DNA of 36,549 nucleotides, taken from Ramlibacter sp. Its GTDB lineage: Bacteria > Pseudomonadota > Gammaproteobacteria > Burkholderiales > Burkholderiaceae_C. Positions 15,939 to 24,439 of the stretch are shown here, piece after piece; within the stretch, counting starts at the first letter, position 1; each line of letters begins with the position of its first letter. Location of the stretch: positions 1-36,549 of the forward strand of contig NZ_JAQGLS010000138.1 of NCBI RefSeq assembly GCF_028292805.1, written 5' to 3'. The notes under the pieces are model-generated. The model searched no databases. It had not been told where the DNA came from and saw nothing but the letters and a program-made list of their open reading frames with translations. The position numbers and the translations under genes were made by a program.

Positions 15939-18353
15939 ATGCAATTCCCCGAGTCCTGGTTGCGCGCGTTCTGCAACCCGCCGCTGTCCACGCAAGAGAT
16001 CGCCGACGTGCTCACCATGGGTGGGCTGGAGGTGGAGGACCTGCGCCCGCTGGCACCGCCGTTCAGCCTGGTCGTGGTCGGCGAGATCAAGGAAGCCGTC
16101 CAGCACCCCAACGCCGACCGCCTGCGCGTGTGCCAGGTGGACGTGGGGCGGGGCGCCTTGCTCAGCATCGTCTGCGGCGCGCCCAATGCGCGCGTCGGCA
16201 TCCGCGTGCCGACCGCGCTGGTCGGCGCCGAACTGCCGCCGGGCGAGGACGGCAAGCCGTTCGCCATCAAGCGGGGCTTGCTGCGCGGCGTCGAGAGCCA
16301 GGGCATGCTGTGCTCGGCGCGCGAATTGAAGCTGAGCGAAGACCACGGCGGCCTGCTGGAGCTGGCGGCGGACACGCCGATCGGGGCCAACGTGCGCGAC
16401 GTGCTCAAGCTCGATGACCACGTCTTCACGCTCAAGCTCACGCCCAACCTGGCCCATGCGCTCAGCGTGTACGGCGTGGCGCGCGAGCTGTCTGCGCTGA
16501 CCGGTGCGCCGCTGCAGCAGCCGGAATTCGCGCCGGTGCCGACCAGGAATGACGCCAGGCTCAAGGTCACCGTCAGCGCGCCCGACCTGTGCGGGCGTTT
16601 TTCGGGCCGCGTGATCCGCAACGTCGACACCAGGGCGAAGACGCCCCAGTGGATGGTGGAACGCCTGGCCGGTTGCGGCCAGCGCAGCGTCACCGCGCTG
16701 GTGGACATCTCCAACTACGTGATGTTCGAGTTCGGCCGGCCCTCGCACATCTTTGACCTGGACAAGATCCACGGCGGCCTCGACGTGCGCTGGGGCCGTC
16801 CCGGCGAGCAGCTCAAGCTGCTCAATGGCACGACGATCACGGTGGACGAGAAGGTCGGCGTGATCGCCGACGACGCCCAGGTGGAGTCGCTGGCCGGCAT
16901 CATGGGCGGCGACGGCACGGCCGTCTCCGACGACACCCGCAACGTCTACGTCGAAGCCGCGTTCTGGTGGCCGCAAGCGGTGCAAGGCCGCTCGCGCCGC
17001 TACAACTTCTCCACCGACGCCGGCCACCGCTTCGAGCGCGGCGTCGACCCCAGCCTGACGGTTGCCCACATCGAGCACGTCACCCGCCTGGTGATCGAGA
17101 TCTGCGGCGGCGAAGCCGGCCCCATGGACGACCAGGTGCTGCGCCAGCCCGAGCGCCAGCCGGTGCAACTGCGCGTCGCCCGCGCTGCCAAGGTGATCGG
17201 CATGCCGGTGACCGAGGCCCAGTGCCTGGACGCGTTCCGCCGGCTGGGCCTGCCGGCGAGCGCCGCCGACGGGGTGGTGACGGTCACGCCGCCGCCTTAC
17301 CGCTTCGACCTCGCCATCGAGGAAGACCTGATCGAGGAGGTGGTGCGGATCATCGGCTACGACCAGCTGCCGACCACGCCGCCGCTGGCACCCATCACGG
17401 CCAAGCTTCCGCCGGAAAACCGCCGCGGCCGATTTGCGATCCGCCGCCTGCTGGCGGCCCTGGGCTACCAGGAGACGATCAACTTCAGATTCGTCGAGGC
17501 GCACTGGGAACGGGAGCTGGCCGGCAACCCCGATCCGATCAAGCTGCTCAATCCCATCGCCAGCCAGATGAGCGTGATGCGCTCCTCGCTGCTCGGCTCG
17601 CTGCTGCAGGTGCTCAAGTTCAACCTGGACCGCAAGGCCGAGAGGGTGCGCGTGTTCGAGCTGGGCCGGGTGTTCCTGCGTGATGCCTCGGTGCCGACCA
17701 CCGACCGCACCGTGCATGGCGTGCACCAGCCGATGAAGGTGGCAGGCCTGGCCTACGGCGCCGCCGACGGACTGCAGTGGGCGCGCAAGGCCGGCGCCGT
17801 CGACTTCTACGACCTCAAGGGCGACGTGCAGGCGCTGCTGGCGCCGCTGCAGGCCGAGTTCGTGCCCTTCGCGCATCCGGCGATGCATCCCGGGCGTTGC
17901 GCGGCGGTGCGCATCGACGGCCACGAGGTCGGCGTGATCGGAGAGCTGCATCCGCGCTGGCGCCAGCAGTGGGAACTGCCGCACACGCCGCTGCTGTTCG
18001 AGATCGATCTGGACGCCGTCGCTGCCCGCCGCATCCCTGCCTTCGAGCCGGTGCCGAAGTTCCAGCCGGCCGAGCGTGACATCGCCGTCATCGTGGCCGA
18101 CAGCGTGACGCACGACGCCCTGCTGCGCGCCATCCGTGCCGCCGACACCGGGCTGCTGCGCGACGCGATGCTGTTCGACGTGTACAAGCCGCAGCATGCC
18201 GCCGGCGGCCTCCATGCCGGGGAGAAAAGCCTGGCAGTGCGCTTGACGCTGGGCAGTGCCGCAGCCACACTGACCGACGACCAGATCGAGGCTGCAGTGC
18301 GGGCCATCCTGGAGCGCATCACGATCCAGCTCGGCGGCCGCCTGAGGGGGTGA
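15939..18353 (+). CDS. pheT: phenylalanyl-tRNA synthetase beta subunit
   Basis: A full-length 804-residue beta subunit. Domains in order: N-terminal B1 and tRNA-binding OB fold (VVVGEIKEAVQHPNADRL, about residues 42-60), B3/B4 editing region (residues about 210-400), B5 (about 400-475, with PPPYRFDLAIEEDLIEEV), catalytic-like B6/B7 and the C-terminal anticodon-binding domain (about 712-804, FQPAERDIAVIV). It forms the heterotetramer with PheS and removes mischarged tyrosine. The ATG at 15939 matches the family start (MQFPESWLRAF); the ribosome-binding site is poor, consistent with coupling to pheS. Confidence 0.98.
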   Translation: MQFPESWLRAFCNPPLSTQEIADVLTMGGLEVEDLRPLAPPFSLVVVGEIKEAVQHPNADRLRVCQVDVGRGALLSIVCGAPNARVGIRVPTALVGAELPPGEDGKPFAIKRGLLRGVESQGMLCSARELKLSEDHGGLLELAADTPIGANVRDVLKLDDHVFTLKLTPNLAHALSVYGVARELSALTGAPLQQPEFAPVPTRNDARLKVTVSAPDLCGRFSGRVIRNVDTRAKTPQWMVERLAGCGQRSVTALVDISNYVMFEFGRPSHIFDLDKIHGGLDVRWGRPGEQLKLLNGTTITVDEKVGVIADDAQVESLAGIMGGDGTAVSDDTRNVYVEAAFWWPQAVQGRSRRYNFSTDAGHRFERGVDPSLTVAHIEHVTRLVIEICGGEAGPMDDQVLRQPERQPVQLRVARAAKVIGMPVTEAQCLDAFRRLGLPASAADGVVTVTPPPYRFDLAIEEDLIEEVVRIIGYDQLPTTPPLAPITAKLPPENRRGRFAIRRLLAALGYQETINFRFVEAHWERELAGNPDPIKLLNPIASQMSVMRSSLLGSLLQVLKFNLDRKAERVRVFELGRVFLRDASVPTTDRTVHGVHQPMKVAGLAYGAADGLQWARKAGAVDFYDLKGDVQALLAPLQAEFVPFAHPAMHPGRCAAVRIDGHEVGVIGELHPRWRQQWELPHTPLLFEIDLDAVAARRIPAFEPVPKFQPAERDIAVIVADSVTHDALLRAIRAADTGLLRDAMLFDVYKPQHAAGGLHAGEKSLAVRLTLGSAAATLTDDQIEAAVRAILERITIQLGGRLRG

Positions 18354-18404
18354 CGGGTGGACGACCTGACAACAACAACAAGAGCAGTGAAGGAAGAGGA
18401 CACC

Positions 18405-18740
18405 ATGGAGTTTGCCGTCGAAAGCCTGGAGACCCCGGCGTTGACGAAGGCCCAGCTGGCCGAACTCCTGTTCGAGCAGATCGGCTTGAACAAGCGCGAG
18501 TCCAAGGACATGATCGATGCTTTCTTCGACCTGATCGCCACCAGCCTGGTGGACGGCCAGGACGTCAAGATTTCCGGCTTCGGCAACTTCCAGATCCGCA
18601 CCAAGGCGCCGCGGCCCGGACGCAACCCTCGCACTGGCGAGGCAATCCCGATCGGCGCCCGACGCGTGGTGACGTTCCATGCCAGCCACAAGCTCAAGGA
18701 ACAGATCCAGGGGCCGGGCACTGCGGCCGAGGCAGCCTGA
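18405..18740 (+). CDS. ihfA: integration host factor alpha subunit
   Basis: A 111-residue DNA-bending protein of the HU/IHF family. It has the signature [18 protein letters not shown] leading into the beta-arm with [12 protein letters not shown], which inserts in the DNA minor groove. IHF acts with the beta subunit (not in this window) in recombination, replication and transcription. The ATG at 18405 is taken because GAAGAGGA lies 5 bases upstream; a GTG at 18357 would add 16 non-conserved residues. Its position directly after pheT is the usual one in proteobacteria and supports alpha rather than beta. It carries a roughly ten-residue N-terminal extension over the classical protein. Confidence 0.95.
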   Translation: MEFAVESLETPALTKAQLAELLFEQIGLNKRESKDMIDAFFDLIATSLVDGQDVKISGFGNFQIRTKAPRPGRNPRTGEAIPIGARRVVTFHASHKLKEQIQGPGTAAEAA

Positions 18741-18959
18741 CGGGCTCATCCCGGACTTGGCCAGGCATCCACTCTGCGATGGCGCAACCGCTGCAGGGAG
18801 TGCGGCTCGGGGGCCGCATTGACGGGGCGCTGTAGACCCAGGGTCGCCCCCATCCATCGTCACAAAAAGCAACGTGGGCCCGCTGGCGGCCGGCCGCGCT
18901 TTGCAGCTGCGGCCTCTTAGAGTAACCTTGCAGCTTTCTCTCCTAGTAGATTGATTTCA

Positions 18960-19412
18960 ATGGAGAAAGCCCTCCCGGCCATCCCGGCCAAGCGCTACTT
19001 CACCATCGGTGAGGTCAGCGAGCTGTGTGGCGTCAAGCCTCACGTGCTACGGTATTGGGAGCAGGAGTTCACCCAGCTGCGGCCCATGAAGCGGCGCGGC
19101 AACCGGCGCTACTACCAGCACCACGAGGTGCTGATGATCCGGCGCATCCGCGATCTGCTGTACGACCAGGGCTTCACGATCAGCGGCGCGCGCAACAAGC
19201 TGCAGGAGATCGTGCAGGGCGAGCGCGACCGCAGGCGCAACGGCGAGGTCATGCTCGAAGGCGTGGAAGTGATCGAAGGCGACGACACCGGGCTCGACAG
19301 CGGCTTTGGCGATTCGGTGCTCGATGGCGGCGGCGACGAGATGACGCAAAAGCTCCAGTTCTTGCGCCGCGAGCTGTTCGAGATCCGCGATTTGTTGAGC
19401 TCGGCGCACTGA
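18960..19412 (+). CDS. MerR family transcriptional regulator
   Basis: A 150-residue protein with an N-terminal MerR winged helix (RYFTIGEVSELCGVKPHVLRYWEQ split over residues 14-37, then RRGNRRYYQHHEVLMI). A helical region (IRDLLYDQGFTISGARNKLQE) and an acidic, Gly/Asp-rich C-terminus follow. No metal-binding Cys cluster is visible, so it is not a metal sensor of the MerR/CueR kind. It follows ihfA and precedes tRNA-Pro, a common order in Burkholderiales; its targets are not known. ATG at 18960 is preferred over TTG at 18951; neither has a good Shine-Dalgarno sequence. Confidence 0.9.
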   Translation: MEKALPAIPAKRYFTIGEVSELCGVKPHVLRYWEQEFTQLRPMKRRGNRRYYQHHEVLMIRRIRDLLYDQGFTISGARNKLQEIVQGERDRRRNGEVMLEGVEVIEGDDTGLDSGFGDSVLDGGGDEMTQKLQFLRRELFEIRDLLSSAH

Positions 19413-19438
19413 TTGGCGCAAGCGGCCCGCGCGCCAGC

Positions 19439-19444
19439 TATAAT
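19439..19444 (+). promoter_or_regulatory. -10 element of the tRNA-Pro promoter
   Basis: Consensus TATAAT 9 bases before the 5' end of the tRNA, the expected distance for a transcript starting at or near the tRNA. The -35 is weak (TTGGCG at 19413-19418, 20-base spacer). Confidence 0.6.
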
Positions 19445-19453
19445 CGCGGGCTT

Positions 19454-19530
19454 CGGCGTGTAGCGCAGCCTGGTAGCGCACTTGCATGGGGTGCAAGGGG
19501 TCGCGAGTTCGAATCCCGCCACGCCGACCA
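19454..19530 (+). tRNA. tRNA-Pro (anticodon GGG)
   Basis: A complete 77-base tRNA with encoded CCA. The acceptor stem is CGGCGTG / CACGCCG followed by ACCA, the D arm contains AGCCTGGTAGCG, the anticodon stem is CTTGC / GCAAG with loop ATGGGGT (anticodon GGG, reading CCC), and the T loop is TTCGAAT. C at position 1 and the GGGG anticodon-loop context are proline identity features. The T stem GCGAG / CCCGC carries one A-C mismatch. A terminator follows 8 bases later. Confidence 0.97.
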
Positions 19531-19538
19531 AGAGTATG

Positions 19539-19573
19539 AAAGCCCGGTTTCCGCAAGGAGGCCGGGCTTTTTG
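19539..19573 (+). terminator. rho-independent terminator after tRNA-Pro
   Basis: Stem AAAGCCCGG / CCGGGCTTT (9 bp) with a 14-base loop, followed by TTTTT interrupted by GC and more T. It ends the tRNA transcript. Confidence 0.88.
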
Positions 19574-19937
19574 CTTTTCTCGCCGGAAAACTGCAGAAAC
19601 TGCAGGCACATCAAAGTGTTAGTCAAAGAGCCTGGCGGTGGTGCTGTTCCTACGGCAAGGCCGTCGAATTTGGCCCTGCGGCGACCGCTGGGCGTCTGAG
19701 ATTTTGGAGCGTGGCGAGTGCCTGACCCAAGGTTTCTCCATGAGGGCCTCGGCCGCGGAGATGGGAAAGTGCCGTGAGCACCGGCTTCCAGATGCGGCAC
19801 TGCTTCCGGCAGTTGGGTCATGAGCCACCAGCCCAGAGCTGTGGCGGCACGGCGGCCAAAGCCAGGGGCTTGCGTTGGGACTCATCCCGGTACTCGTCGG
19901 CCCGAGCGGCTGGGCATCCCAGCTTGAGCGGTGCAGG
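19574..19937. other. gene-free spacer at the core/accessory boundary
   Basis: These 364 bases after the tRNA terminator contain only short open frames on both strands with no recognisable family and no consistent codon bias. No tRNA, clear inverted repeat or transposase motif was seen. The stretch marks the change from the conserved translation block to accessory DNA and may be decayed mobile or gene remnants. Confidence 0.5.
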
Positions 19938-20531
19938 TCAGCGCAATTTTCGTATCGCGAGGTTCGCTGCATTCAAGTCGAAGCCGTTGGGATCAAACGG
20001 CCCACCCCACCACAGCCACATCGCTCCGTGCTCTTCGTGCGCTGTGTCCCGCATGGCGTGCAGGAAGTCCATGTACCCCGGCGTGCCGCCGACGTCTTCG
20101 GGCGGGCATGCGTTGGCGCCAGCCAAGCACATCGGCCAGGTGTTCACGTCTTCCTGCGGCTGCAGCACCTGTTCGATTTTCACCAGGTGCCTCCAGTCGT
20201 CGCCGAAGTCGTAGATGTACTCGAACTCCTGCACTTCATCACCGAGCACGTCGCCGAGCTGGAACCGTTTGTCTTCGAGCAGGTTGCCGTCGAGGCCCCA
20301 TTCGTCGTTGCGGATTCCGAAGCGGCGACCCTCGATACGGAAGTCGTGCAGATGGCTGTTGTTCCAGCCCATGGCGGCCTGGATCACCCGGTCCAGCTTT
20401 GCCAGTGTCAGCGTGTCCGGGACCCATAGCCGGCGCCAAATGGCCGGCTCGATGTCCGCCAAGAGGACCTGCAGTTGATAGATGCGCTGTGGGGCGGTTC
20501 GGCGCCCGGTGCCGATTTTGCGGGTAACCAT
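19938..20531 (-). CDS. plasmid pRiA4b ORF-3-like family protein
   Basis: A 197-residue protein of the pRiA4b ORF-3 family. Typical segments are YQLQVLLADIEPAIWRRLWVP near the N-terminus, QAAMGWNNSHLHDF, YIYDFGDDWRHLVKIE, and the C-terminal ANACPPEDVGGTPGYMDFL. The family is widespread on plasmids and islands; its biochemical role is not known. The gene starts at 20531, next to the broken end of an IclR pseudogene on the other strand, so its arrival may have removed that gene's DNA-binding domain. It stands alone. Confidence 0.88.
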   Translation of the reverse strand: MVTRKIGTGRRTAPQRIYQLQVLLADIEPAIWRRLWVPDTLTLAKLDRVIQAAMGWNNSHLHDFRIEGRRFGIRNDEWGLDGNLLEDKRFQLGDVLGDEVQEFEYIYDFGDDWRHLVKIEQVLQPQEDVNTWPMCLAGANACPPEDVGGTPGYMDFLHAMRDTAHEEHGAMWLWWGGPFDPNGFDLNAANLAIRKLR

Positions 20532-20549
20532 CCGTCAAGGTTAGCAGCC

Positions 20550-21071
20550 CGGCTGCGGCTGCCAGCGGTGTGGCAGCAACTGGCCGTCGCGGCTGGCGCT
20601 GGAAGCGTGAGAGTTCACCCAGGAAACCGTCGCGCTGTTCGTGGCACGGGGTGACATGCGGCTGTGCGTGGCCGAAATGCAGAGCCACCAACCGCTGAGT
20701 CTCCGACGCGAGGTCGGCTACAACGGACGGCTAATCCGTGGCGCGGGCGGCCGGGCCATCTTGGCCTCGTGGCGCCCGGCCCGTGCCAACTTGAGTCCTG
20801 CGCCGCCGGACGCACGTCGACCTGGCCTGGAGTCGCGGCGAGATCTCAATGACGCGAGAGCGTGGCTATGCCATGGGTCATAAGGAAGCGATCCAGGGTG
20901 CGTATGCCGTGGCCGCCCGTTCTTCGACGGTGCCGGCCAAGTCGCAGGATCGCTGGCCGCGTTCGAGCCCGGCGTCCGGTCGACGGCCCAGCGTGTGCAT
21001 GAGTTCGAACGGTACCTTCGGTCTCGGGCCGCCAAGCTGACCCTGGCTTTGGGGGAAAGTTACGTGACTTG
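20550..21071 (+). pseudogene. IclR family regulator remnant (ligand domain, frameshifted)
   Basis: Remnant of an IclR regulator with only the C-terminal effector domain, in at least three reading frames. One frame gives TQETVALFVARGDMRLCVAE and then REVGYNGRLIRGAGGRAILA. A second gives LAWSRGEISMTRERGYAMGH then EAIQGAYAVAA. A third gives PFFDGAGQVAGSLAAFEPGV through to a TGA at 21069-21071. The same blocks, in the same order, occur in the intact IclR protein at 33667-34440 (ETVALHVLQGNMRVCVAE, RIVRGATGRAILA, TRKRGYSTSRSELIPGAVAVAAPFFD). A weak match to the preceding helix starts near 20550. The helix-turn-helix half is missing and the pRiA4b gene begins there. It lies just upstream of the Rieske oxygenase it probably once controlled. 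Confidence 0.82.
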
Positions 21072-21086
21072 ACTCGATGAATGCCA

Positions 21087-21123
21087 TGTCCGTAGAATGA
21101 ACAATCGATTCGTAGTACGGACA
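21087..21123. promoter_or_regulatory. two degenerate IclR-type sites before the Rieske gene
   Basis: Site 1 is TGTCCG-TAGAA-TGAACA (21087-21103), site 2 is GATTCG-TAGTA-CGGACA (21107-21123). Each keeps one good half of the TGTCCG-N5-CGGACA palindrome found around the intact IclR gene. Their 20-base spacing equals that of the sites at 34509 and 34529. The second ends 4 bases before the Rieske oxygenase start. Confidence 0.6.
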
Positions 21124-21127
21124 AAAA

Positions 21128-22420
21128 ATGGCGGTCAACGAGATGATGAAAACGCTGGTGCGCACGGGCCCCGGCACCCCCACCGGCAACCTGCTGCGCC
21201 GCTATTGGGTGCCGATCCTCCTGAGCAGCGAGATCGTGGAGCCCGACGGTGCCCAGGTGCGCGTGCAGATCCTGGGCGAGAAACTTCTGGCGTTCCGTGA
21301 TTCCGAAGGCCGCGCGGGCTTGATCAGCGAGTTCTGCTCGCACCGCGGCGTGTCGCTCTACTTCGGGCGCAACGAAGACGGCGGCATTCGCTGTTCGTAC
21401 CACGGCCTGAAGTTCGACATCCGTGGCAAGTGCGTCGACGTGCCGCAGGCGCCGCAAATGTGCGAGAAGATGTCGATCAAGGGCTACCCCTGCGTGGAGC
21501 GCGCCGGCATTGTGTGGGCTTACATGGGCCCTCCCGACAAGCAACCCGAGCTGCCTGGCGTCGAGTGGGCCAACCTGCCGGCGAGCCATGTTTTCGTGTC
21601 GAAGCGGCTGCAGGAATGCAACTTCATGCAGGCCATGGAAGGAGGCATCGACACCAGCCACGTGTCGTTTGTGCACAAGTTCGAGGTCGATGATGACCCG
21701 TTTCACCAAGGCACGAAGGCCAACGAATACATCAAGAAGGACGGCAACGTCACCTTCGAGGTCGAGCGCCACGAAGGGGGACTCACGCTGTTCGGCCGTC
21801 GCATGGGCGAGCCCGATTCCTATTACTGGCGCGTCACTCAGTTCATGTTCCCGTGGTTTACCCTGATCCCCCCGTTCGGCGACCACGCGCTTGGGGGCCA
21901 CGTGTGGGTGCCGATCGACGACGAGCACTGCTGGGCCTGGAGCATCAATTTCCATCCCACCAAGCCGCTGAGCGGCGAGGAAATGCAGCATCTGCAGGAC
22001 GGCAAGGGGGTCCACTGCGAGTATGAACCCGGCGCCGACGTGCCGGGCGGCACGTTCCGGCCGAAGCAGAACAAGGACAACGACTACCTGATCGACCGCG
22101 TCGCGCAGAAGGAGCGGCGTTCGTTCAGCGGCGTGTTAGGCTTCGCGGCGCAGGACGCTTCGCTGCAGGAAAGCATGGGCCCGATCCAGGACCACGATGC
22201 CGAGAAGCTGCTGCCCAGCGACCGCGCCATCGTCATGGCCCGCCGCATGCTGTACGAGGCAGCGGAGAACCTGGAGCAGGGCCTCGAGCCGCCGGCACTC
22301 GCTGCCGCCTCGCAGGCGGTGCGCTCGGCGGGCGTGCTGCTGCCGCGCGACCAGAAGCCGCAGGAATGGGCGAAGGAGCACCTTCGCGACGCCACCACCC
22401 AGCCGGTCTACACGCTGTGA
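21128..22420 (+). CDS. Rieske oxygenase, phthalate 4,5-dioxygenase-like
   Basis: A 430-residue terminal oxygenase component. The Rieske [2Fe-2S] ligands are Cys70/His72 (CSHRG) and Cys89/His92 (CSYHG). The mononuclear iron segment is GGIDTSHVSFVH, with Asp175, His178 and His183. Overall layout and length fit the phthalate-type (group with single-component oxygenases) rather than the benzoate/biphenyl alpha subunits. It would hydroxylate or demethylate an aromatic acid using electrons from a separate reductase; the reductase gene at 34562 is one candidate partner. The start at 21128 lies 4 bases from an IclR-type site and has no strong ribosome-binding site. Its stop overlaps the GTG of a degenerate SDR gene. 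The substrate is not known. Confidence 0.92.
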   Translation: MAVNEMMKTLVRTGPGTPTGNLLRRYWVPILLSSEIVEPDGAQVRVQILGEKLLAFRDSEGRAGLISEFCSHRGVSLYFGRNEDGGIRCSYHGLKFDIRGKCVDVPQAPQMCEKMSIKGYPCVERAGIVWAYMGPPDKQPELPGVEWANLPASHVFVSKRLQECNFMQAMEGGIDTSHVSFVHKFEVDDDPFHQGTKANEYIKKDGNVTFEVERHEGGLTLFGRRMGEPDSYYWRVTQFMFPWFTLIPPFGDHALGGHVWVPIDDEHCWAWSINFHPTKPLSGEEMQHLQDGKGVHCEYEPGADVPGGTFRPKQNKDNDYLIDRVAQKERRSFSGVLGFAAQDASLQESMGPIQDHDAEKLLPSDRAIVMARRMLYEAAENLEQGLEPPALAAASQAVRSAGVLLPRDQKPQEWAKEHLRDATTQPVYTL

Positions 22421-23202
22421 GCACTGCGGCAGGCACGCGGCTGGCGGCAGGGTGGCGCTCGTCACCGGCGGTGGCGCCGGCATCGGCGCCGCCACCGCGC
22501 AGCTGTTGTGTTCCGAAGGGGCCGGCATGATGCTGGTCGACGTAGGTTCCGGCGCATTGGCGCGCACCGCGAAGGCCGTGCTGGACGGCCGGCCGGCCGC
22601 GCGCGTGGAGTTCGTCGCCGCCGATGTCGCCGACGCCGCAGCAGCGCAGCGAGCCGCGGCGCGCTGCGAAGAAGTGCTCGGACGGCTCGACGTGTTGGTG
22701 AACAACGCCGCGATGCGCAACTACGGCGCACTGTCCGATGCCACGCCCGAAGCGTGGCAGGCCATGGTCGGCGTCAACATGATCGGCAGCGCGAACTACT
22801 GCCGCGCGGTCTTGCCGCTGTCGCGCCGATCGAGACGTGGCGCGATCGTCAACGTCCCGGCCTGCGACACCGTCACCGGCCGCAAGGGCATGGGCCTCGA
22901 CGACGCGACCGAGGCCGCGATGCTGGCCATGACTCGCACGCTGGCGCTCGAAGAGAGCAGCCATGGCGAGCGCGTGAATGCCATTTTCCCGGGTTCGACG
23001 CCCACGGATTTTCATGTGAATCGCACGCGCGCTGGCGGGACAGCATGGACGGCTCAAGACGCAGCGGCGGGACACCTCGCTGCTGGGGCCTTGTGCGGAC
23101 CCCATGGAGATCGCATGCCCGATCTGCTGGTTGGCATCCGACGAGGCCTCGTTCATCACCGGCACCCCCCCGATGGTGGACGGTGGCCTCCACATCAAGT
23201 GA
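22417..23202 (+). pseudogene. short-chain dehydrogenase, frameshifted and catalytically dead
   Basis: An SDR gene that overlaps the Rieske gene stop (GTGA). The Rossmann motif is intact (VALVTGGGAGIGAATA) as is the NNAA segment (LDVLVNNAAMRNYG). The catalytic residues are not: in the active-site region NVPACDTVTG...LDDATEAAMLAMTRTLA, the positions of Ser, Tyr and Lys (Y-x-x-x-K) are Ala, Asp and Glu. The frame is also broken. The N-terminus (STAAGTRLA) and the Rossmann core are in different frames, and near 23030 sense moves to another frame that supplies a normal SDR end (IACPICWLASDEASFITGTP then MVDGGLHIK). A GTG at 22452 could start the core frame, which would remove the first shift. Confidence 0.75.
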
Positions 23203-23260
23203 GGGCGGCGCCATTGCGGCCGGCCGCAAGCAGAGACAACAAAGCAAGGAGACACGTGTC

Positions 23261-24238
23261 ATGAGCAAGATCAATCGCAGGGCCGCCCTCGTACTGACTG
23301 CCGCAGCCTTGTGCATCGGAACGCCCGCACAGGCGCAGGAATGGGCGCCCAGCAAGCCCGTGCGCATCATCGTTCCCATCGTCGGCAGCACCAATGACGT
23401 GGTGGCCCGCCTGGTGGCGCCGAAACTGCAGGAGGCCATCGGCCAGCCGGTGATCGTCGAGAACAAACCGGGAGCCGGCGGCAACATTGGCGCGGACATG
23501 GTCGCCAAGGCAGCACCCGATGGGCACACGCTGCTGATCGGTTACAACGGCCCGATGGCGATCAACGCCACGCTGTTCGACAAGATGCCGTACGACCCGG
23601 TGAAGGACCTCGCTCCCATCACGCTGGCCGTGAAGTCCCCGCAGTACCTGGTGGTGAACACCGCGACGGGCATCACCAGCGTGCGCGATCTCGTTGCCAA
23701 GGCCAAGGCGGCCCCGGCCAAGTATTCCTACGCCTCCATCGCCATGGGCAGTGCCTCGCATCTCACCATGGAGATGTTCAAGATGGCCGCCAACGTGCGC
23801 ATGACGCATATTCCCTACCGTGGTGCGGGCCCGGCCGTTGTGGATCTGGTGGCAGGCAACGTGCATGCGGCCTTCATGGTGCCGGGCAACGTTCAGCAAT
23901 TCGCCAAGGAAGGCAAGCTCAAGCTCCTGGCTTCCAGCGGCACGAAGCGGTTCGCCAGCACGCCGGACGTGCCGACGCTCATCGAACTGGGCTACAAGGA
24001 CTTCGAGGCGACCTCGTGGATCGGGTTCCTGACCACCGCCGGCACGCCCAAGCCGATCATCGACCGCTATCACCGCGAGATCGTCAAGATCCTGAACTCG
24101 CCGGAGATCACGCAACGGCTGCATGACATGGAGTTCGATGTGGTGGCCACCACGCCCGAGCAGTTTGGCGGGTGGATCAGGGCGGAGATCCCGCGCTGGG
24201 GTGCGGTCATCAAGGCGACTGGCGCGAAGGCCGAGTAA
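23261..24238 (+). CDS. Bug family TTT substrate-binding protein
   Basis: A 325-residue periplasmic binding protein with a signal peptide (MSKINRRAALVLTAAALCIG, then AQAQ) and the family blocks PSKPVRIIVPIVGSTNDVV, VENKPGAGGNIGADMV and AAPDGHTLLIGYNG. It would bind a carboxylate, plausibly the substrate of the Rieske oxygenase upstream. No membrane subunits are nearby. AAGGAG lies 9 bases before the ATG. It follows the SDR remnant by 58 bases and is probably in the same transcript as the oxygenase. The genes after it are decayed, so it is the last intact member. Confidence 0.92.
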   Translation: MSKINRRAALVLTAAALCIGTPAQAQEWAPSKPVRIIVPIVGSTNDVVARLVAPKLQEAIGQPVIVENKPGAGGNIGADMVAKAAPDGHTLLIGYNGPMAINATLFDKMPYDPVKDLAPITLAVKSPQYLVVNTATGITSVRDLVAKAKAAPAKYSYASIAMGSASHLTMEMFKMAANVRMTHIPYRGAGPAVVDLVAGNVHAAFMVPGNVQQFAKEGKLKLLASSGTKRFASTPDVPTLIELGYKDFEATSWIGFLTTAGTPKPIIDRYHREIVKILNSPEITQRLHDMEFDVVATTPEQFGGWIRAEIPRWGAVIKATGAKAE

Positions 24239-24249
24239 GAGAACCCTCC

Positions 24250-24363
24250 ATGGCACGCGTTCGTCACATCCCCATCCTGACCAACGACCAGGCGGAGCTG
24301 GCTGACGATGCCGTTCGCCTACGAGTTGTGTCCGGCGTCGGCCGCTGCCTGGAGATCGTTTAA
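24250..24363 (+). pseudogene. possible VOC/glyoxalase-type gene stub
   Basis: A 37-codon frame beginning MARVRHIPILTNDQAELAD, which resembles the first strand and helix of vicinal oxygen chelate proteins, then losing similarity and ending at TAA. It follows the Bug gene by 11 bases. Only the N-terminus is recognisable, so the assignment is weak. Confidence 0.35.
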
Positions 24364-24439
24364 GTAGCACGGGCTTGGCGCTGGGCTGGCGCCGACCACT
24401 ACGACCGAGTGCTTCATGCGCGCGATCCTTCCCGACCTG

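Noticed and set aside
14769-18872. 1367-codon minus-strand open frame
   Set aside because: Antisense to pheS, pheT and ihfA, which are certain; GC-driven shadow.
19574-19937. Possible transposase (IS110-like) fragment
   Set aside because: A few residues looked suggestive but no catalytic motif, terminal repeats or continuous frame support it.
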